Positions 7,990 through 12,713 of a DNA stretch of 21,962 nt are shown here, in pieces. Each line of letters starts with the position of its first letter. The first letter of the stretch is position 1. A program made the position numbers and the translations under genes. Source of the DNA: a virus; the IMG/VR virus record IMGVR_UViG_3300024520_003101, positions 1 through 21,962 of that record, one strand, 5' to 3'. The notes beneath the pieces were generated by a model. That model was not told the DNA's origin, did not search any database, and worked only from the letters and a program-made list of their open reading frames with translations.

Positions 7990-8209
7990 TTTTATCCTTT
8001 TTTAAATTACAAAATCCATATATATTTATTCCTATTATCAGTCCACTTAATACGCCGTGACTGAAATTGTTAATTAGTACATCATATACTATCCAACCTA
8101 CGTCACCAATTACCCATAATATTATTGCCAATGCCAATTTTTGTTTGGCATTAACATAAAATCCTATTATAACTAATAACGTACATAACCATCCTAATAA
8201 TTCTACCAT
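7970..8209 (-). CDS. Small three-helix membrane protein
   Basis: A 79-residue protein with three hydrophobic segments (about 3-18, 25-45 and 53-68) and a short basic tail (KKDKSDRQKS). The pattern of an N-terminal LLGW, KLALAIILWVIGDVGWIVYD in the middle and NIYG near the end is reminiscent of small PnuC- or YgjV-like half-transporters, but I cannot assign a family. Its 3' end overlaps folE by 20 bases, so the two are translationally coupled. There is no other Met in the frame, and the promoter -7 box ends four bases before the ATG, so the mRNA would have almost no leader. A role in moving a precursor or cofactor for the pathway is conceivable but unproven. Confidence 0.72.
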   Translation of the reverse strand: MVELLGWLCTLLVIIGFYVNAKQKLALAIILWVIGDVGWIVYDVLINNFSHGVLSGLIIGINIYGFCNLKKDKSDRQKS

Positions 8210-8212
8210 ACT

Positions 8213-8244
8213 ATAATATACAATTTTTTTATTGACTATCCAAA
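8213..8244 (-). promoter_or_regulatory. Promoter, TTTGG-N19-TATATT family (copy C)
   Basis: On the minus strand TTTGG (8240-8244) and TATATTAT (8213-8220) have a 19-base spacer ending in AAAATTG. The upstream box lies inside the last codons of the 118-aa gene. The -7 box ends four bases before the ATG of the 79-aa gene, which predicts a leaderless or nearly leaderless transcript for the 79-aa/folE/HNH/yhhQ/gp43 unit. Confidence 0.7.
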
Positions 8245-8585
8245 TTTATTACTTTGAAAAACTTATCGTGTAATGATTTGATTCTTTGGTCTGTGTAATC
8301 ACACGCATCTTTAATTGTCTCCACTGATACCTTTTCTAAGTCTTGATTAATTAACTTTCTAATTGAGTTTGTATTTTTTGACAATTCTGTCATATCACTA
8401 CGATATTGTTCTTTAGTAGATTTACTTGACTTATCAATCATATTATCAACAATACTCATTAATTGATTGAATTCATTGTCTGACATACCTTGGGTTTCTT
8501 TGTTCTCTAATGCCATTACTTTAGTGTATAAATAAGCACAAAATCCTGCCAATACGAATACCATTATCATTAATACTATTTCCAT
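8229..8585 (-). CDS. Membrane-anchored coiled-coil protein, unknown function
   Basis: A 118-residue protein with one N-terminal hydrophobic segment (about 2-21, IVLMIMVFVLAGFCAYLY) and a long polar, heptad-like helical remainder (about 35-110) rich in Lys, Asp, Ser and Asn. There is no cleavable signal peptidase site that I can see, so it is likely an inner-membrane protein with a cytoplasmic or periplasmic coiled coil. Its ATG overlaps the stop of the 58-aa gene by one base (TAATG), tying it to the queE unit. The family is not recognised. Small one-helix coiled-coil proteins in phages can be spanin-, holin- or exclusion-related, but there is no evidence for any of these here. Confidence 0.65.
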   Translation of the reverse strand: MEIVLMIMVFVLAGFCAYLYTKVMALENKETQGMSDNEFNQLMSIVDNMIDKSSKSTKEQYRSDMTELSKNTNSIRKLINQDLEKVSVETIKDACDYTDQRIKSLHDKFFKVINLDSQ

Positions 8586-8761
8586 TATTTATCTTCGTTT
8601 TTCCATTGTTCTCTTAATAGTTGCATAGCTTCACTTTCCATCAAGTGTGCTATACTACCTGTGTATTCACTTGTTATATCATCAAGTAGTCCAGATTCCA
8701 TCCAATTCTTTAGTACTTGTTCGTTATTAAAACTACCTGATTTATTTAGTAGTTTACTCAT
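8585..8761 (-). CDS. 58-residue conserved-looking small protein in the queE unit
   Basis: This short frame was read directly from the minus strand: ATG at 8761, TAA at 8585-8587, 58 residues beginning MSKLLNKSGSFNNEQVLK and ending LLREQWKNEDK. Its ATG overlaps the queE stop (ATGA) and its stop overlaps the next start (TAATG), so it fills the 172-base interval exactly; that tight packing is the main evidence that it is real. It is acidic, helix-rich, and has no membrane segment or metal site. Function unknown. Confidence 0.7.
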   Translation of the reverse strand: MSKLLNKSGSFNNEQVLKNWMESGLLDDITSEYTGSIAHLMESEAMQLLREQWKNEDK

Positions 8762-9534
8762 ACCTCTCGTTTGTCTTGATATGCCATTATATGTTCTCTA
8801 CCCGTAAAATTATACCCTTCTCTAATACACATTTCCATTGTCTTTGGATACATTTTTTGTAGTTCTTCACGTGTATCTCCTGCAGGCATTACCCAAGTTT
8901 TATCCTTTGGTATATTTGCTAGTCCCCTAAACATTTCAATTTCTTTTAATGTTTCGTCGGTACCATCCCAAACAGGTTTATAATGATAATCGTTGTGATA
9001 ATCTAATGTTTTACGTATTGCTTCTCCATTCAGTCTGAACTTGTTATGTTGTTTAATCATACGTTCATCCACGTCTTTTCCTTGTGGTGTTGTTGCACCT
9101 AGTTTAGGAACACTATTACTGAACTTTGGACTTAAACTGATTAGTCCTATTGGATGGTCTGTTTGTACAAAGTGTGAACCTTCAGTTTCCATTGTAATGA
9201 ATATTCCCTTTTTTCGTACGAAATACGTGAGTTCATTCACTAAATTTGGATGCATTGTAGGACTTCCACCTGTCAACATCATTTCGGTAATATGTGGATT
9301 CTCGTCGTAAGCGTTAACTATGTCGTTGAAGTTGTATTTACCTTTTTCCGGATGAATACTCGTGTACCAACTATCACACCAACCACCAGCTCCAAAGAAA
9401 CAACGATGTGTGCATCCCGTTGTACGTACTACTATTGTAGGCATTCCTTGTCTACTACCTTCACTTTGTATTGCTGTATATATCTCTAATACGGGCAATG
9501 TTTTATTGTAATCTTCTATTCTATTCATCATCAT
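8758..9534 (-). CDS. queE: 7-carboxy-7-deazaguanine synthase (radical SAM)
   Basis: A 258-residue QueE-family radical SAM enzyme that converts 6-carboxytetrahydropterin to CDG. Visible: LEIYTAIQSEGSRQG (16-30), the substrate-side start of QueE; the cluster motif C41-x3-C45-x7-C53 followed by D54, expanded from the usual C-x3-C-x2-C by a Gly-rich insert; MMLTGGSPTMHP (about 91-102), the GGE-like SAM motif; METEGS (about 121-126); and LSPK (about 140-143). Expanded cluster loops are known in some QueE enzymes, so this is probably functional. Three consecutive ATGs stand at the start; the 103-aa gene stop lies within this overlap, and an AGAG precedes it. It ends overlapping the 58-aa gene. Confidence 0.92.
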   Translation of the reverse strand: MMMNRIEDYNKTLPVLEIYTAIQSEGSRQGMPTIVVRTTGCTHRCFFGAGGWCDSWYTSIHPEKGKYNFNDIVNAYDENPHITEMMLTGGSPTMHPNLVNELTYFVRKKGIFITMETEGSHFVQTDHPIGLISLSPKFSNSVPKLGATTPQGKDVDERMIKQHNKFRLNGEAIRKTLDYHNDYHYKPVWDGTDETLKEIEMFRGLANIPKDKTWVMPAGDTREELQKMYPKTMEMCIREGYNFTGREHIMAYQDKREV

Positions 9535-9832
9535 TTTCTCTAAAATTTCTTAATGTTTCGTGATTCTTTGTAAAGAATCTTCCAAGTGGAACAAGCTTAC
9601 CTTCAATGTCCAATCTGTTTTTATGAAGATCCGCACATAGTTCATAATTTTCGGTGTGTTCAAAATAACCAATTAAACAATCCACAAATAGTTCTGCTGA
9701 GTGTATTATTGGAAATTCGTCGTCTTCTGTTAATAATTCCTGTGCTGTTATTAATACGTGGTCGTGAGCATCATCAGTCTTAACATTTACTATGAAATTG
9801 TTAATTACTTCTTCTTTTGTTATATCTTCCAT
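9521..9832 (-). CDS. Unknown 103-residue acidic protein between queD and queE
   Basis: The frame can be extended upstream to 9871, but that would overlap queD by 38 bases. The ATG at 9832, one base after the queD stop and preceded by GAAGAA, is the likelier start and gives 103 residues. The protein is acidic (many Asp and Glu), with a patterned region AELFVDCLIGYFEHTENYELCADLHKN (split around residues 44-70) and no obvious catalytic motif. It overlaps queE by 14 bases. Its position inside the queD-queE pair suggests co-expression with CDG synthesis, but no family is recognised. Confidence 0.7.
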   Translation of the reverse strand: MEDITKEEVINNFIVNVKTDDAHDHVLITAQELLTEDDEFPIIHSAELFVDCLIGYFEHTENYELCADLHKNRLDIEGKLVPLGRFFTKNHETLRNFRENDDE

Positions 9833-9833
9833 A

Positions 9834-10310
9834 TTATTCTTCGTAAATTGACGAATTCTTGTCATTCTCAAAGCACTCTACACGAATTACACGACATCTA
9901 CCACCATCTGTTTTAGATAGTCTGTCGTTGAACTTATCAAATACCATTTTAGCACAACTTTCAGCACCCATCTTATCCATCCAAATGATTTTAGCTAATC
10001 CTTCCATTTGCATACCCTCGAAGTAATCTCTATAAGGGTCATCTGCTTGTAGTAACAATGTGTGGTCCCACATTTCATTCATCCACGTTTTTAATCCATT
10101 ACCTTGTGGAGCATCTTTAAATCCACCATAGTCAACTATCCAATTCATATCGTCTAGTTGTTTGTCTACGTCAGGTTCGTTACTTGCAAACCACACTTTA
10201 AATTTAAGACTGTAGCCATGCAATAACTCACAATGACTATGTGATGCTTTCCATTGTCTAATAGCTACTGAGTAGTTATCAAACAGTTTTGTACTAATGT
10301 ATCTTGCCAT
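9834..10310 (-). CDS. queD: 6-carboxy-5,6,7,8-tetrahydropterin synthase
   Basis: A 158-residue QueD/PTPS-family protein that turns dihydroneopterin triphosphate (from FolE) into 6-carboxytetrahydropterin (used by QueE). Visible: the zinc/catalytic block ASHSHCELLHGYS (22-34) with H24 or H26, candidate catalytic C27 and H31; WIVDYGGFKD (about 57-66), equivalent to the DFGDLK motif; WDHTLLL (about 81-87) with the family DH; and RVIRVECFEN near the C-terminus with the expected Glu. The usual HGH zinc pair reads HGY here (Tyr33), so one canonical ligand is replaced. The gene starts three bases after the HTH gene stop and is followed by the 103-aa gene with a one-base gap. Confidence 0.9.
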   Translation of the reverse strand: MARYISTKLFDNYSVAIRQWKASHSHCELLHGYSLKFKVWFASNEPDVDKQLDDMNWIVDYGGFKDAPQGNGLKTWMNEMWDHTLLLQADDPYRDYFEGMQMEGLAKIIWMDKMGAESCAKMVFDKFNDRLSKTDGGRCRVIRVECFENDKNSSIYEE

Positions 10311-10313
10311 AAA

Positions 10314-11066
10314 TTAACTTCTATTAATAAAATCAAGTAAATCACCTTCGCCTATTCTTATAACTTTAGCTCCAAATCTACGTACTCGTAACGTACCATC
10401 TTTAATACGTGCTTTTAATGTACTGTCTTTAATACTTAACAATTCAGCTGATTGTTGAACTGTATAGAATTTTTCAAGTGTTTCGGTTTTTGGAAATGTA
10501 GTTCTGTTGTCTGTTACTATTGTTTTAGTTGGTGTAGGTTTAACTGTTAGTGTAGGTTCGACTGTTGGTGTAGGTTTAGTGACAGGTACTGTCTGAGTAA
10601 TAACATTACTTAATTCTTTCATATTACTATTAGTTAGTTCCTTTAAGTTATCTATTTTAAAATACATTACTTTGTCACCGTATTTAGTAGTTGTTACTTT
10701 ATGTGGATTCGAGGAGAAATGTTTCAATGATTCTATCATTGTTTTCTTTGGTTTAAATCTATCTTTACCGTAGTTTGGTATAATAAGATAATCTACATTA
10801 ACGTTTTCAATATGTTTCCAAACAGGTAAATCTATACCTTGTACCCATCCATCCATCATAGTATCATTGTTTGTAGAAAAATGAACTCCAGCATTCCAAT
10901 AAATTGGTTCTGACAGGCCTTTAACAAAGAATGTTTTAGTTTTTCCGTTACTATCTGTGGTAGTAAATATCCTACTCCACGTATCAATATTAGTTTTTTT
11001 AGTAACTGTAAATCCCGCTGAAGTTAATACAGCTTCGATAGATTTGTCTCGATTTCTTGTTGTCAT
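10314..11066 (-). CDS. Protein with C-terminal excisionase-like helix-turn-helix domain
   Basis: A 250-residue protein in three parts. Residues 1-150 are a folded-looking region of unknown family. Residues about 160-195 form a Pro/Thr/Val-rich linker encoded by an 18-base tandem repeat (10528-10581). Residues 200-250 (YTVQQSAELLSIKDSTLKAR then RRFGAKVIRIGEGDLLDFI) are a MerR/excisionase-type winged helix-turn-helix (HTH_17 style), which normally binds DNA. It lies three bases before queD and twelve after the methyltransferase-like gene. It could be a regulator of this unit, a recombination directionality-like factor or a DNA-tethered enzyme; the N-terminal part gives no clue that I can read. 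Confidence 0.75.
   Translation of the reverse strand: MTTRNRDKSIEAVLTSAGFTVTKKTNIDTWSRIFTTTDSNGKTKTFFVKGLSEPIYWNAGVHFSTNNDTMMDGWVQGIDLPVWKHIENVNVDYLIIPNYGKDRFKPKKTMIESLKHFSSNPHKVTTTKYGDKVMYFKIDNLKELTNSNMKELSNVITQTVPVTKPTPTVEPTLTVKPTPTKTIVTDNRTTFPKTETLEKFYTVQQSAELLSIKDSTLKARIKDGTLRVRRFGAKVIRIGEGDLLDFINRS
10528..10581 (-). repeat. In-frame 18-base tandem repeat (three units)
   Basis: Three consecutive 18-base units (10528-10545, 10546-10563 and 10564-10581; plus strand GTTGGTGTAGGTTTAACT and close variants) encode the hexapeptide-like series KPTPTV / EPTLTV / KPTPTK in the linker of the HTH protein. Being a multiple of three, unit number can change by slippage without frameshift, so linker length may vary among relatives. 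Confidence 0.85.
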
Positions 11067-11078
11067 AATTTTTAATTT

Positions 11079-11642
11079 TTAATTTTTAATATAATATGCA
11101 TTTAATGTTTCTACGTGTGCTCTACTGTTATCAATTTGTAGTCTGTTTTTGTAGAAGTCTTCTGTAACTGTATAGTCTTCTGAATATACTAGTTTAGATT
11201 TAGGAAGTAGTTTTTCTAATTGATCTTTAGTCCTAAAGTATTTAAACTCGTTTCTACTGTTAAAATACTTTGATTTTAAATCCTCATTAGTGAACTGAAT
11301 TACTAATACATTGTCTGCATTAATGTTTTCAAATAACTGTATTACTTCATAGTCTGTAAGATAGTGTAATACGTATCTTATTATTACTAGTTCGTAATGT
11401 TCTTTGTGGTCTAATATGTTTGCTACTATATCAGGATTTTTTGAAGCGTCTCTGTCAATAGTAATAATGTTAGGGATAAATTCCTTTAAATTACCATTAG
11501 CTCCTCCAAAATCAGCTACCTTGTTAGGTATGTTAATGTTAGATAATATTGGTTCGACACTATCAAAATACATAAATTGTGATATTGTGTCTTTCCATTT
11601 TCCAAAGGCTGTACCTTGGTCTGCTTTATATACTGATTTCAT
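11079..11642 (-). CDS. Class I SAM-dependent methyltransferase-like protein
   Basis: A 187-residue protein with a Rossmann methyltransferase outline: motif I VADFGGANG (42-50), acidic motif II TIDRD (61-65), then IVANILD (about 72-78) and LVIIRYVLHYLTDYE (about 84-98), the motif IV region. It lacks the NPPY/DPPY of DNA amino-methyltransferases and the PC of cytosine-C5 enzymes. The closest general type is a small-molecule or RNA/protein methyltransferase; the substrate is not predictable. It heads the unit that continues into queD and queE, driven by promoter copy D, so modification of a pterin, deazaguanine or nucleotide intermediate is a possibility. A degenerate, non-catalytic copy is also possible. 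Confidence 0.65.
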   Translation of the reverse strand: MKSVYKADQGTAFGKWKDTISQFMYFDSVEPILSNINIPNKVADFGGANGNLKEFIPNIITIDRDASKNPDIVANILDHKEHYELVIIRYVLHYLTDYEVIQLFENINADNVLVIQFTNEDLKSKYFNSRNEFKYFRTKDQLEKLLPKSKLVYSEDYTVTEDFYKNRLQIDNSRAHVETLNAYYIKN

Positions 11643-11657
11643 AAACTTTATTTAAAG

Positions 11658-11689
11658 TAAATATACAACTTTTATTTGGTAATTCCAAA
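11658..11689 (-). promoter_or_regulatory. Promoter, TTTGG-N19-TATATT family (copy D)
   Basis: On the minus strand TTTGG (11685-11689) and TATATTTA (11658-11665) have a 19-base spacer ending in AAAAGTTG. The -7 box matches TAnnTTTG in all but the last base. It lies between dUTPase and the methyltransferase-like gene and should drive the queD/queE unit. Confidence 0.75.
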
Positions 11690-11690
11690 T

Positions 11691-12143
11691 TTATTTTCCA
11701 CTACTTCCAAACCCACCATCACCTCTGTCAGAGTCTGATAACACTAATACAGGATTGAATTCTATTTGTGGATAAGGCATTATAATCATTTGTCCAACTC
11801 GTTCACCAACTTCGTAAATAGCCTTAAAACCATCATCCTCACCATTTACTTGTGCACTCTTTTTGTTGGGTCTAAACTTAAACATAATCTCACCACGATA
11901 GCCTGAATCTACTACTCCTACGTGGTTTGTTAAATATAAGTCTTTTTTACTATTACTGCTTCTTGGAAATATTAATCCTACATAGCCTTCGGGAATTTCC
12001 ATTGCTAATCCGGTACCATATACTACGTTACCGTATTTATCAAAATCTCTACTTGTAGCTGTTAAATCCATTCCAGCATCACCTTGTTTGGCGTATTGTG
12101 GAACCACTGCTTTGTCGTCCAAAGTCATTATATTAATTTTCAT
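11691..12143 (-). CDS. dut: Deoxyuridine triphosphatase (trimeric)
   Basis: A 150-residue trimeric dUTPase; hydrolyses dUTP to dUMP, keeping uracil out of DNA and feeding dTMP synthesis. All five motifs are present: I DAGMDLTA (22-29), II PRSS (60-63), III GVVDSGYRGEI (76-86) with the catalytic Asp, IV GERVGQMII (about 113-121) and the glycine-rich V RGDGGFGSSG (140-149) at the C-terminus. Motifs III and V are complete, so it should be active. Its ATG overlaps the stop of the 77-aa membrane gene (ATGA). Confidence 0.96.
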   Translation of the reverse strand: MKINIMTLDDKAVVPQYAKQGDAGMDLTATSRDFDKYGNVVYGTGLAMEIPEGYVGLIFPRSSNSKKDLYLTNHVGVVDSGYRGEIMFKFRPNKKSAQVNGEDDGFKAIYEVGERVGQMIIMPYPQIEFNPVLVLSDSDRGDGGFGSSGK

Positions 12144-12373
12144 AACTTTTCTTTTATTTTTTTAATTTCAGATTTTATCTCTTTGATTTCGTCTTTAATT
12201 TCGTCTGTTAGTACTAATACTAATACTACACCAAAAATAAAGACATCCTCGTTGGTAAGTTCTATTTTATACTCAGGTTTAATACTTCCCAATACCACTG
12301 AAGTTAACTTCAGTAAGAATATTATCAATAATATAGCCCTTGCCCCAATTTTTATTCCTTTAATATATTTCAT
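12140..12373 (-). CDS. Small membrane protein with charged C-terminal helix
   Basis: A 77-residue protein with two hydrophobic stretches (about 12-30 and 44-56) and a C-terminal Lys/Glu/Ile helix of alternating EIK repeats (about 57-77), a likely coiled coil. The start at 12373 follows promoter copy E by about 30 bases; the stop overlaps the dut start. No family recognised. The EIKKIKE-type tail may interact with an acidic or basic partner at the membrane, but this is speculative. An 18-base perfect palindrome (12297-12314) lies within the gene. Confidence 0.65.
   Translation of the reverse strand: MKYIKGIKIGARAILLIIFLLKLTSVVLGSIKPEYKIELTNEDVFIFGVVLVLVLTDEIKDEIKEIKSEIKKIKEKL
12297..12314. 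repeat. Perfect 18-base palindrome inside a small gene
   Basis: The sequence ACTGAAGTTAACTTCAGT equals its own reverse complement with no central spacer. It lies in the coding region for LLKLTSVV of the 77-aa membrane protein, about 90 bases downstream of promoter copy E. The symmetry would suit a dimeric DNA-binding protein; a coding coincidence is possible. Confidence 0.5.
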
Positions 12374-12402
12374 ATCTATAACTTATTTTTTTATTGTTAT
12401 AT

Positions 12403-12434
12403 ACAATATACAACTTTTATTTCGTTTTTCCAAA
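12403..12434 (-). promoter_or_regulatory. Promoter, TTTGG-N19-TATATT family (copy E)
   Basis: On the minus strand TTTGG (12430-12434) and TATATTGT (12403-12410) have a 19-base spacer ending in AAAAGTTG. The upstream box begins just after the T-run of the terminator at 12438-12466, so the end of one unit and the start of the next are fused in about 60 bases. Confidence 0.75.
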
Positions 12435-12466
12435 TAAAAAGGGGAAAGTTATTAACAATCCCCTTT
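12435..12466 (-). terminator. Intrinsic terminator after the Hc1-like gene
   Basis: On the minus strand AAAGGGGA (12459-12466) pairs with TCCCCTTT (12438-12445), eight base pairs with a 13-base loop, followed by further Ts. It starts 16 bases after the stop of the Hc1-like gene and should end the uvsX-rnh-gp41-nrdJ-Hc1 transcript. The A-run on the other side makes it possibly weaker on the plus strand, where there are no genes to end. Confidence 0.8.
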
Positions 12467-12481
12467 AGATAATATAGTTGA

Positions 12482-12649
12482 TTATTTAGATTCTTCTACA
12501 GATGCTTTTCTGTAATCTGTAACTAACTTTTTAATCTCTCCAACAGCTTTTCTTGCACGTTGTTGTGATGTTTTTGTTGTTCCGTTGTGTTCTTCTTCGA
12601 AAGAATCCCATAACGTTTTCATTTGTTCAAATAATGATTGCTTGCTCAT
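12482..12649 (-). CDS. Histone H1-like (Hc1 family) nucleoid protein
   Basis: A 55-residue basic protein, MSKQSLFEQMKTLWDSFEEE at the N-terminus and RARKAVGEIKKLVTDYRKAS (about 33-52) at the C-terminus. The R-x-RKA-x-x-EIKKL block is the signature of Hc1-type histone H1-like proteins found in Chlamydia and widely in Bacteroidota. The frame can be extended to a TTG at 12682, but the ATG at 12649 is preceded by AAAAAGGACAGGAA, a good ribosome site, and matches the usual family start. It is the last gene before the terminator at 12438-12466. In host cells such proteins compact or organise DNA; in the phage it could bind newly made DNA or host DNA. It strengthens the Bacteroidota host call. Confidence 0.75.
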   Translation of the reverse strand: MSKQSLFEQMKTLWDSFEEEHNGTTKTSQQRARKAVGEIKKLVTDYRKASVEESK

Positions 12650-12713
12650 TTCCTGTCCTTTTTGATTATTAACATTCTCCAATTTTTAACTGCTTGGAGT
12701 TCTACAGTTTTTA

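Noticed and set aside
9521-9871. Longer version of the 103-aa gene starting at 9871
   Set aside because: The extra 13 codons lie inside queD and have no ribosome site; the ATG at 9832 sits one base after the queD stop.
12084-12437. Plus-strand frame of 117 codons
   Set aside because: It runs antisense through dut, the small membrane gene, and promoter E; hydrophobic composition comes from the complement of the Lys/Glu-rich tail.
12650-12682. TTG start extending the Hc1-like gene by 11 codons
   Set aside because: The ATG at 12649 has an AAAAAGGACAGG site and the usual family N-terminus.
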